From Fratercula arctica (taxonomy: Eukaryota > Chordata > Aves > Charadriiformes > Alcidae): 64,000 nt of DNA. Below, piece after piece: positions 46,877 to 56,315 of the stretch. A program made the translations under genes and the position numbers. The DNA lies in assembly GCA_947846985.1 (NCBI GenBank), contig CANTUZ010000002.1, positions 57,554,885 to 57,618,884 on the forward strand, in the 5' to 3' direction. The first letter of the stretch is position 1, and every line of letters begins with the position of its first letter. The notes below the pieces were generated by a model, which worked only from the letters and a program-made list of their open reading frames with translations, had not been told where the DNA came from and did no database searches.

Positions 46877-48845
46877 AGCAAATAGCCAGCAGCCCTGTCA
46901 ACAGTTGGGACAATGAGATCTGCAGGCCATTTCGAGTGAGCTCCCAGCCCACTTGCAGTCCCTCAGACCTCAGTTTGGGAACCACTGACTCAGAAAGCCC
47001 CAGCTTGCGCCAGATGCCTCCCTGCTCGAGGTGTTCTGCAGCCACATCAAAAGAAAGAGTGACAGTCCCAATGGGCTTGTAATTCGAAGAGATGGGATGT
47101 ATAAAGGGAATGAGGAAAACCAGAAGGAAAGTGAGCTTCTTAATGCCAAGCAGTGGACTAGATGGAAAGCCGGGAGCAGAACAGGGGCTTCTTGGAAACA
47201 AGCTCAGTGCCCTCTGCTCAGAGCCACAGCCCCAGTCACAGAAGGGGTCATAAAAAGGCATCCACTGGAACACAGCTACTTCAAACTTATGCAGAAATTG
47301 ATGTTTGGGGTAAGAGGTCCCCACAATTTTCAGCACTATGAAAAAATACAGCCAAGCTGGCTCATATTTTCCCTTTCTGCTGAACTCGACAGCTGTAACT
47401 CTGGAAAGAATTGCACTGTAGGTTGGGGTGGGGAGCAGGGGGAGAAGGACGTTTGGTTTTTTATTGCTATTGTCATAATAATGTGGAAGAAAGAAAAGTT
47501 GTACTATATACTAAATTCCTATTACTTGGCTTTGCGAGGAGAAAGAGCACAGCAAATTTGACCAGCATGATAAGCACATGGCTCTTGATTCTGAGAGAAC
47601 ATTTAAACAAACAAATAAAAAGCCCTACTGTTTTCTTACTACAGTGCTGCAAACTTTGTAATTTATCAAAGAAATGAGTTCATTTTCAGACTCAGATACC
47701 TTGGTGGTGTTAAAACAGGCTGGTTTTGAGAAACCAAAAAAAAGCTTTTAGTCCCTTCCACTGCACACTAATTTATCTTTAGTAAGGCTTTATGTTTGTC
47801 TTTCCTTGGAGCAGAGTTGCACAATGCTACCAACCTTCACTAGGACTTTGGGCTGCAGTCCTCCTGCACGTAAGAGTATCTGCACAGGACATGTGGACCC
47901 TGCAGATAGCTCCCTCCAGGGCAATGACAACTTGAACCATTTGACAAGCTCTGTGACACAGAGAATTTTTAGAAAAATCCCATTAAAACCAAAAGAACAA
48001 GCTGAACTGGCATCAGTCACGTGTTTAACTCTCCCACAGAGAAAAACTGAGAGTACTATCTGCGTTTCCTTTCTCTCAGGACATCTGCCTCCATCTGTAT
48101 CTCAGGTCAGCCTGTTTGCTGGCAATGCCTGGTAATTCACACCTCACAATAGGAATCAAGACAATTAGTAATACTCAGTGGTCCTCTCTTCTGGTAACTC
48201 CTACTTCTGACCAAACTGAGTTTCTGACAAGAAACAAGGTTTTCAAAAATAATACCCATCCCACATCACCTCTTTGGGAAGCCATTGTGCTGCTTTCCTC
48301 CTGCCCTTCCTCACAAACGGCCAAGGCACTGACATGGGAAAAATCCCGTACCATATTCATTATATTGTTACCACTCTGGGTTTCTATTATCATGATTCCT
48401 GAGAGAAACACAGGAGCTCCATTCTGTCACACCCATAAAAACTTCATTCAAGAATACAGTATGGGGGGTTTGCTGGCAAAAACCTTCAGGCTGGCAAAAA
48501 GGCCCTTATTAGTGGCAAGAAGAGCTGTTGAGTTGTCCCTTATTCCTTGCAAGGTTCCCATTAGCTGTGACAACACGTGCCAGGGGATAAATTGTTATTC
48601 CTTCCTAATCTCTCCACATATGCTCCTACTTCCCTACAGCTATTAGTGGTGATGTCCATTCCTACACCTCCTCCCAGATGGGCTGTCACTTATTCCCCGA
48701 CTGTCCTCGTAACACTTACTTTCTTCATTTCTTCTTTTGTACCCTCCTACAACAACCCTCACCAATAGTTCTTAATTTCCCATGCCTATCTCCTCCAGTC
48801 CCACCATCACTCCCACCTCCTGGTCCCTGCTGGTCTGTGGCTATG
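46877..48845. other. Unique DNA with two unassigned long frames
   Basis: Two plus-strand frames of 176 codons each (47031-47561 and 48116-48646) are the longest in AT-balanced sequence here. Neither has a recognisable domain, repeat, signal peptide or convincing splice sites, and neither is supported by neighbours. I regard them as chance frames. No RNA gene or transposon is recognised. Confidence 0.4.
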
Positions 48846-48888
48846 TCACAGAATGGTAGGGGTTGGAAGGGACCTTTGGAGATCACCT
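48846..48888 (-). mobile_element. CR1 tail fragment (43 bp)
   Basis: TCACAGAATGGTAGGGGTTG and GAAGGGACCTTTGGAGATCA are the reverse complement of a CR1 3' end. The fragment differs by about one base from the corresponding tail of the CR1 at 57.2 kb, which implies the same subfamily. CR1 similarity stops abruptly at GATCACCT, so it is an extremely 5'-truncated insertion or a remnant cut by rearrangement. Confidence 0.85.
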
Positions 48889-49117
48889 CCTTATCCATAT
48901 CAGCATCACCAGCAACCAAGAACCTTCCTCTTCACTGAATACCTGCAGGAGTCAGTTAAAAACCCATCAGCAACCTTCAGTCCCACTCCAGGAGAGTGAG
49001 GCACATCCCCACAGACTGCAGTGCCGCACACGGCATCGCACTCACCCATCGGTGTTTCCTTTCTTGGAGCTTTTTCAGTGCCTGGGCTGATTTGGCACTT
49101 TCTCCAATGAAACTTCC

Positions 49118-49440
49118 AAAATGGAAGTTCAGTTAATGCCAGGGGTGAGTATTTTCTTTCCTAGGAGACAGATATTTATTTTGAAAGTGGCTGGACTGAC
49201 ACCACCAGCTTCCTGTTCAGAGCCTTCCACCAGCCTGTGGAAGGCTCTGAACCAACCTGGAGGGCTGGATCTGTTGGCCGTGACTGCGTGGAGCTGGACG
49301 CCAGCAGGCTACTGGTGGGTGAAAGCCCCCTTGGCACATCTCTCAGGCTCCACCCCTCATGCTTTGCTGCCATCAAATCTATGAGAGAGTGAAGTGCACA
49401 GGCAGATCTTTTGAATTTAGATTGCAGAAAAGCATCCTTC
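49118..49440 (+). repeat. Inverted repeat, left arm (323 bp)
   Basis: This segment matches the reverse complement of 57248-57567 almost exactly; apart from a short variable spot around 49165-49180 I count about five single-base differences. It starts AAATGGAAGTTCAGTTAATG and ends GCAGAAAAGCATCCTTC. No LTR termini (TG...CA), transposase or tRNA-like head are evident. All three forward frames are largely open in the middle part, and the reverse frame is open for 88 codons, but none is recognised. It is either a young dispersed repeat of which this window holds two copies or the product of a local inverted duplication. Confidence 0.9.
49216..49251. repeat. Perfect 14-bp-stem hairpin in left arm
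   Basis: TTCAGAGCCTTCCA (49216-49229) and its exact reverse complement TGGAAGGCTCTGAA (49238-49251) flank the 8-nt loop CCAGCCTG. The same hairpin is preserved without change in the right arm. Confidence 0.95.
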
Positions 49441-52307
49441 AAGACACCAAGGTTTCCTTTTCCACATCATATTCTGGATTTCATGGCATCCATGAGCCAG
49501 AAAAGAAGCTCTATCTCATGGTATAGTTTACGGCCCCCATAATCCCTACCAGCTGAAGCTCTGACGGAAGAGACAGCCCCTACATCAATAAACCGTATAG
49601 GAAGAATTGCAGGGTAAAAAGAGGTAACACAGCGTCAGGCGGAGCGCCATGAGTTTCTGCTCCAGTTTGGAAACATCAGAATAGGCAAATGTTCCTGGAG
49701 ACATGAGGAGATCACAGGGTGACTATGAGCCACGAATATGATACAGGCAAATGCCTGTCTGTGTGTCAGGCAAGAGATTTCCACGGGAAAGGCGAGCATT
49801 GTGCAAAGCCCTGGTGAGAACTCACCTGCACCATTAGGGACATCTCTCATTCCTCGGGTTCCAGAAATATCAATTCCAACTGGGATGAAGGCTAACACAA
49901 GTTAAGCAGTGAGTTAGGGACATGGAGGGCCTACAGAAGACGACAATGACTGGAAGGAGCAAGACAAAGGCTGAGAGGGCTGCCATCACTGTCAAGAAAG
50001 ACGTCAAGGATGAAGGCGAGAGGAGGAAAAGAGCTATTGAAGTGCAAGGGAAAATACGGTCACGAACACAATTCAAGTCTGCTTTCCAAGAAGACGACCT
50101 CACCATAAAGAGTGTAGTAGCAAATATTGCTTGGTGCATTGCTAAGGAATGGTGAGGAAATCCTGCATGCTCTCGACATCTCTGCAAAGTCTGTGCAGAG
50201 GAAACCAAAACCCTTTCTTTCACCTCTGGCATCAGCACAACAAAAGAAACGTAGATGGTAAAAATGCCCTTATTTACAGAGGCTGAACGTACAGATGAAT
50301 TTTGGCACTAAGGTATAAAATGGGGGCAAGAATAGTACCTTCCTTACTCTTTTGGTACTCTCAGCAAATTACTCTCAGAAAGGTTGAAGTCACAAACGAG
50401 TTCTGAAAGCAGCAGCTCCGTCTTGGAGTTGGCTGCAAGTAGCTCTGTCTGACATGGGGGCAGCTTCTGGCATCTTCTCGCAGAAGCCACCCCTGCAGTC
50501 CCCCCTGTTAACCAAAACCTTCCCACATAAACCCAATACACCGAGCTTCCACTCAATGCCACGCAGATGAGGCAACACGACTGCCAGCTGCACGGCAGGC
50601 TTGGCCAGCAGCCTTTCAAGCCCAGCTGAACACGCTGGGCAGTGAGTGGTGCTCAGCTGTGGGGACCATGGGAGTTCGTGAGCTCCGAGAAGCTCTTCCT
50701 TCACCACTCCTACAAATAGTCTTTCCTAATCCTCACACTTGTGTTCTCTGCTTCACCAGGTCATTTAAAAGAAACCCAACGCACTGCATCTCCTTATAGC
50801 AACAGATCTCTCTGTCTACTTGTGACTGCTTTACTCAGCAGAACTTTGCACCCAAACAGAACTAATGATAAAGGAGGCCCACTTTCTCTCTGCCAAAACG
50901 TTCACATCCCTTCACCTTCCATGTGGCTGGAACAGCTTCAACCTCTGTACAAATCTGCCCACCTGGGCACAGCTCCTCTAGAACCCTCAATCAACAAACC
51001 GTTCCTGTAGGAATGCCGAGTTCAGTGCTGTTAGATGCTCTCGGTCCAAGGAGTTGTAGCTGCCTTATGAAAACATTGGCTTCAGTTATTTGGGCTGGGT
51101 TTTTTAAAGGCCCACAGATGTGGGCGTTAAATGTCAAGCAGACAGTTCTAGAAACCGTTCCTGATCTCCATGCATTCAGCTACTGCAGTGGCTAGACTAT
51201 TTCAGCACTGTTGCCCCTTCTGTAAGGCTGAGCTTTCATTCTTTTGGCCTCTTCAAGGACCCTGTTTGGTTCATCTCTCTGAAGTTGGGTAAACCATCAT
51301 CCTTCATAGACATAAAAATCCTTCACTCCCTTATAATGCAAAGGGAGACAAACAAAGCAGCAACATGAGGTGATGGTACCTTAAGCAGTAAGGCACTTGA
51401 GGGAGAACTCACTCTCTGGAAGTTTCTTACAAAAGAGTTACAGCTCTTCTCCCTCTCTCTCCAATTTCAAGGGACAGACTTGAAATGGGGCACATGAAGA
51501 CACGTGAAACGTAGAAGGGAGCTGATGCTTTGAGAGCAGATGATGACACAGGAAGGCAGTGTAGGCAAGAGAAGATGCCCCCATAGCACCAGAGAAAACA
51601 CGTAGCTAATCGTAGAATCAGGCTCTTAACAGGGAAGAAAAATTCAGGGTAGCACCAGAGCGTCCTTTCCCACTTATCACCTCTCCTGCTGCTCCAGACC
51701 TTACTGACTTCTGTGGAATCTCTCTGCTCCGTTCACTTGGTGAATTTGCTAAACCACTCAGTGATAGCGCAGGGAGAGAAGAGCCTACATCATCAGGATG
51801 CGTTTAGGCAAGCCCAATGTGGGCTTCCATGGCCTGATACTCTGTCAAACACTAGATGTACTCAAAGTCCTTCAGAAGAGTTGGGCACTTTCCTATCCAA
51901 GAGTGTATGGCTTTAATCAATTCCGCTTTGGAGCACTTTTTGGTGTGCTGTGGGCCTGAGAATTCTCTGTGCTTCGTGGTCCCTTGTTTTTCTAATATTT
52001 TGGTCAGTGGCCGGTCTCGCTGGTGTTGCTGGCTATACCCGTGTAATTTTTGCTAGAATGGAATTTTCCACACAGTGCAACTAACAGCCCTCTGGTGTTC
52101 CCTGACACCCAAAGAGAGGTTACCGCCAGCTTGACCAACTTGTGCGTATTCGTGCTTTCAAGTCAGGGGCAGAATAACATTAGCTCAGTCTCGTCAAAGT
52201 CCTGTAAAAGTGCTCTAGAGTGCTTTAGTCTTGCCAACAGGAACCAAATTTTATCACCTCCTCCTTTTTGACAGTCCGTGTTTCCTAAGGTGTGGCCCCG
52301 TCACCCC
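49441..52307. other. Mostly unique DNA inside the inverted repeat
   Basis: No known gene is recognised. A 77-codon plus-strand frame at 49922-50155 encodes a highly charged, lysine/arginine/glutamate-rich peptide starting MEGLQKTTMTGRSKTKAERA with a favourable GACATGG start context; it is only a candidate. A MIR-like fragment lies at 50.31 kb. G+C rises from about 52.27 kb. Confidence 0.45.
50311..50372 (+). mobile_element. MIR SINE fossil, 3' part
   Basis: ACTAAGGTATAAAATGGGGG followed by CAAGAATAGTACCTTCCTTA matches the MIR stretch after its core (the TAAAATGGGGATAATAATAG region). It has the opposite orientation to the copy at 40.4 kb. Only about 60 bp is recognisable. Confidence 0.45.
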
Positions 52308-52394
52308 CACGTCACAGTGTCACCACCCGGCAACGCAGCAGTCACAATGCCCCCGGCAACGCAGCAGTCACGATGCCCCGGGGCAGGATAAAAG
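52308..52394 (+). promoter_or_regulatory. Promoter-like element with 26-bp tandem repeat and TATA-like box
   Basis: A CRE/UPR-like CACGTCA (52308-52314) is followed by two copies of a 26-bp unit containing GGCAACGCAGCAGTCAC (52329-52345 and 52355-52371), then ATAAAAG (52388-52394). GGCAAC is the RFX half site, and in each unit it is followed after a few bases by a CAGTCAC half-CRE-like string, an arrangement that recalls RFX/CREB composite promoters. If the TATA-like box works, transcription would start near 52420 on the plus strand. No assigned gene follows. Function is inference only. Confidence 0.3.
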
Positions 52395-52424
52395 GGAGCA
52401 TCCACCTGTGCCCCGCTGCCATAG

Positions 52425-52586
52425 CCGGCCTGGGGGCAGCCCAAAGACATCCGAGAGGAAGTCCTTGAGAGGCTGGTAGAATTACTTGGAGGAGCTGAGG
52501 GAGAAGACCAGAGGCTGGACAAGGCTGCTGGGCATTCTCTGCTGCAAGGCCAGCTCCCGCAGGAGCCACCTTCAAAGCTCATCTGA
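52425..52586 (+). other. Candidate exon/ORF downstream of promoter-like element
   Basis: After a pyrimidine-rich stretch ending GCTGCCATAG (possible 3' splice site or simply an in-frame stop), a 53-codon frame runs to a TGA at 52584-52586 without an ATG. It contains the acidic, leucine-rich amphipathic run IREEVLERLVELLGGAEGED, a composition more protein-like than neighbouring frames. There is no family match in memory. It could be a terminal coding exon, a pseudogene piece or chance. Confidence 0.18.
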
Positions 52587-53850
52587 GGGACAGAAACCCT
52601 TTTCAGCTGGATAGCAGTGGCGAGGACAAGGGAACACCTTCTCGAGGACCACTGCAGGGCTCGCTGTCCTCATCCCCCATGGAGCCACGGGCAGCAGCCG
52701 TAAGAAATGGGATGCAGAGATGTTGCTAGGGGTCCCAGTGCTTTGGAGCACCCAGTGGTGTCCTGCCAGGCACAGGGAGGATTCTTGCCCCCAACGTCGA
52801 TCAGGCCGGGGGAACGTGGTCACTCTCGGAAGCCCCTGAGATGGCTGCAGGTGGAGGGAGAATAGGGCTTGGGCATTCCTTGGGAGGCATGACCAGCCTG
52901 CAGGATGAGGAGGCAGGTCTTGCTCACATGCTCAGGGAATAGCCGATCGCCAGCGCTGGGGTCAGGAAGGAATTTTCCCCCGGGGCAGATTGGCACTGCT
53001 CCCCGGGGGTTTTTTGCCTTCCTCTGCAGCATTGAGCATGACCACTTGTCAGGCCCCTCTGCTCCACATCGGCCAGGTTACTGCCTGCTGCTCATGCACC
53101 ACGAAGATGGCCTCTCGTGCCCTGCAGCTGGGGGGAGGAAGCTTTCTACACTCCCAGGGGGCCCCCAGGGTGCCCCCGGGAGCTGCTTCTTGTCCTCCGT
53201 AGCATTGAGCACAGCCCCTTGTCAGGGCTCCTCGGGGCCCTTTCGGCTCGGTTCTTGCCTGCTGCTCTTGCACCTCCAAGGCACCACTCGTGCCCTGGCT
53301 CTCTCGGGCTCTCTTGCCCACTGCAGGCTTGGAGCGGGAGCGAGCTCTGCTCTTCCCTTGGCTCCATGGGGTTCTTGCTTGGCCAAAGCAGCCGCTGCTC
53401 GGAAGGGCTCCAGGCTTGATGCACCATCCGGAGCTGCCACTTCTCAGCTCTCCCCACGGGCAATACGAGCGCAGGGCAGGCACGGGAGCGCTTTTCAGGC
53501 ATCACTGGCCAAGAAGCACAGCGGCACAGCAAGTTTGGGAAGGCAAAATTAGACTCGGCATTGATACGGTCATACTTTGGAAAATACTCCACGGTACCAC
53601 GCACCTCTTCTTCTCCTTTTTTCTTTGTGCATGGTCGGTACCGATGCTCATTCTTCCAAGTTCTGCCTCTTCAGGAAAGAGGGGCTGCTTGCCCTGTGCT
53701 CCTGCTGCTTCTTTCCGTGCCTCTGGGGCTTCCCTTTGCCAGGCTGCAAGGGATGTTTTTTCAAGCTCAACTCAAGAGCACATCAGCCTGCTCCTGGCTA
53801 CACGTGCGCGTTGTCTTCATGCTTGCAAGCATTGGCTCTGAAACGCAGTC
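52587..53850. other. GC-rich block, no assignable gene
   Basis: The sequence is GC-rich with many CpG and stop-poor, giving overlapping long frames on both strands (for example 215 codons plus at 52905-53552, 152 and 144 codons minus). The peptide compositions are dominated by Ala/Gly/Ser/Pro/Leu and differ by frame as expected of GC-rich DNA. A stretch GGTCAGGAAGGAATTTTCCC at 52963 followed by a GGGGCAGATTGGCA phrase matches a repeat phrase I recall from turtle and crocodilian genomes, so part of the block is probably an old repeat. Confidence 0.45.
53017..53300. repeat. Diverged direct duplication, period about 173 bp
   Basis: 53017-53126 and 53186-53300 share, in the same order, CCTC.G.AGCATTGAGCA, CTTGTCAGG, TGCCTGCTGCTC.TGCACC and CTCGTGCCCTG. 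The landmark GCATTGAGC is at 53029 and 53202. Overall identity is roughly 70 percent by eye. Confidence 0.7.
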
Positions 53851-55610
53851 ACAAAAAAAGAAAAACTATAACAAAACCAAAAAACCCAATATACACAAAA
53901 CCCAAAACCTAAAAAAACTAAACAAAAAACTAAAACCAACCCAAACAATGCTAAAATTACAACAAAAAATAAAACAAGACAAAAAAAAAACCATAAAGGA
54001 AAACATAAAAGAAAGAATAAAAATAAGACCCCAAAATATCCAAAAACCCCCCATAAAATAAAATGTAAAATAATCCCCCCAAAATAAAAAAAAAACAAAG
54101 AAAACCAAAAAATAAAACAAAAACCAAGATATAAGATTAAAACAGAAAATAAAACAGAAAAAATAAAACTGAAAATGTAACCGAAAAAAATCCCTGAATC
54201 TGATTCAGAACTATAAACCAAAATAAAATAAAATATTCAATGAAATATAATACAATAAATGAAAATTAAAATATAATAAATCAAAAATTAAAAAATAATA
54301 TGTTAAAAAACAAAACAAAAACTAAAACAAAAAAACACAAAAGACACAGAAAAGGAAAATAAAAAACAAACCCCAAAAAACTAAACAAAAAACTAAAAAA
54401 AAAAACAAAAGAAAAGTAAAAATGCTAAAAATGAAACAAACCCCCCAAAATAATACAAAAACCCACAAAAATAAAACAAAATGTAAAATAAAATATAAAA
54501 TATAATGTAAAATAATAAATAAAAACAAAAAATAAAACAAAATGAAACAAGAAACAAAATATAAAACATAAAATAAAACATAAAAACAAAAAACCAAAAT
54601 AAAACATAAAATAAAACATAAATAAAAAGTAAAATACAACATAAAATAAAATGTAAAATAATCCCCAAAATAAAAAAAAAAAACCAAATAAAACAAAAAC
54701 CGAAAAAAACCCCAAAACTGAAACAAAACAAAAAATAAAACTCAGCAAAAAAACTCAGAAAAGTAAAACAAAAGAAAATAAAATAAGAAATAAAACAAAA
54801 AAGCCCAAAAGAAAACAACAATACAGCAAGAAAGAAAACAAAACCTCAGTTAAAACTTTTTAAACTCCCAAAATAAAAAATAAAAAAACAAAAAAATCCT
54901 CAAAAGCAAAGAAAACACAAAACAACTCCCTCAAAATAAAACAAAAAATAAAGCAAAAAAGAAAACACCATGAAATAAAACAAAAAATAAAACAACCCAA
55001 AAAACAAAAACTCCAAAATGTAATAAAATAAAAAAAAAACCAAAATAAAATACCAAAAAGAAAGCAAAAATAGAACACAAAAAATAAAATAAAAAAATAA
55101 AATTAAAAGATAAAATAAAACAACTCACAAAAATGAGACAAAAATAAAAAACAAACAAGCCCCAAAATAAAACAAAAAATGAAACAAAGAAATTAAACAA
55201 GAAATAAAATTAAAAGCTAAAATAAAACAAAAAACAAAGCTGAAAATAAAAACAAAAAGAAACCCCAAAACAAAATAATAAAACAACCCCCCAATCAAAC
55301 AAAAATAAAAGAAAACAAAAAATAAAACAAAAAAAAACCACAAAAACCCACAAAATATAACAAAAAATAAAAAAAATAAAACGAATAAAACCCCAAAAGT
55401 AAAAGAAAAAATAGAACACAAAAACCCCAAAACAACAAATGAAACAAAAAATAAAAAACCCCAAAATTATACAAAGCCCCCAAAATAAAACAAAAAATAA
55501 AACAAAAAAACCCAACCAAACAAATAATACTCCCCAAAATAAAACAAAAAATAAAACAGAAAATAAAAGAAAAAAGAAAGCAAAGTAAAAGAAAACAAAA
55601 TAAAATAAAA
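53851..55610. repeat. A/C-rich low-complexity array (1.76 kb)
   Basis: The plus strand is built almost entirely of A with C and some T, with G rare; the recurring words are AAAATAAAAC, AAAAAATAAAAC and CCCCAAAATA. Spacing of the best repeats varies (about 36 to 50 bp), so it is an irregular minisatellite and not a clean tandem array. Minus-strand frames full of Phe/Tyr/Leu/Cys are artefacts. A less repetitive AT-rich part at 54.19-54.31 kb contains the 15-bp palindrome CTGAATCTGATTCAG (54194-54208). The strand asymmetry is extreme and the ends are sharp against GC-rich DNA on both sides. Confidence 0.9.
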
Positions 55611-56315
55611 TCCTGTTTCCACTTGTAACCTTTGTGGTGTGTGTCCTTCAAAGTGGTTTTGGAGATGAAAAACCCCTGGCGTTTCGGGCAAAGAACAGTC
55701 TCCTCGTTATTCGACCCATGGTGAGCCCAGGGAATGGAATGGAATGGAATGGAAGAGACCGGAGTAATTCTGCTCTATTACGCCTGGAGTTGTGCACGAC
55801 GAGCCCTGACCTGGGCCTGAGGGCTCCACCCAGGAGAGCAGCTCTCTGCAGGGCAGGTCCCAGGCCCCCCCAGGAGCCAGGGGCAGAGACGGGCACACCT
55901 GCAGCATCCCCCAGGCAGGGACTGACGGCCCCAGGCTGAGCTGAGACACGGCCCCTGGGCCCTTGGCAGCAGACGCTGGGGGGGGGGTCCCAGGGGAGGC
56001 CGCTCCCACACACCGAGGCCTGTGAGCACCCCCAGCACCCTGGCAGAAGGAGGCTTGCGCTGCTCATACGCTCTCCCGGGGGCTTGGACGGTTGCCCACT
56101 TTGGAGACAAGAGTATTGGGCCACACGGACCTTTGTTCTGAGGGAGCACTGGTGGTGTCAGGCTCCTGTGTTTCAGTATCTTTTTCCAAAGGAAACAGCT
56201 CAGGCATTTCTAAAAATGAGTACTAGGAGAAAACAAAAAATCCACAGGGAGATGAACAGGTATTGCTTGCCCCAAAAAGATTTGTCAGCCACTCAGTTGA
56301 GGAGTACGTCCTGCT
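55611..56315. other. GC-rich block between array and CR1, unassigned
   Basis: GC-rich, CpG-containing sequence from about 55.65 to 56.10 kb, then mixed sequence to the CR1. A GGAAT microsatellite is at 55.73 kb. The frames on both strands are stop-poor GC-rich artefacts. An LTR fragment is conceivable, but no LTR ends, primer-binding site or polypurine tract are seen. Confidence 0.4.
55731..55754 (+). repeat. (GGAAT)4 microsatellite
   Basis: Four perfect GGAAT units followed by GGAA. The pentamer is the satellite II/III type unit known from vertebrate pericentromeres, but four units are only a microsatellite. Confidence 0.9.

Noticed and set aside
47031..48646. Two 176-codon plus-strand frames as genes
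   Set aside because: No domain, signal, splice or homology evidence; frames this long can occur by chance when 64 kb is read in six frames.
52905..53552. 215-codon plus-strand frame (and 144-183-codon overlapping frames) as genes
   Set aside because: GC-rich, stop-poor DNA with similar-length frames on both strands; it includes the diverged 173-bp duplication and an apparent old repeat.
53866..55691. Several 70-142-codon minus-strand frames rich in Phe, Tyr, Leu and Cys, possibly membrane proteins
   Set aside because: They are translations of the A/C-rich array read from its T/G-rich strand; low complexity explains the hydrophobic composition.
55640..56130. Solo LTR of an avian endogenous retrovirus
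   Set aside because: Base composition and the stretch near GCTCTATTACGCCTGGAG are suggestive, but no TG/CA ends, target duplication or polyadenylation signal in the right place could be shown.
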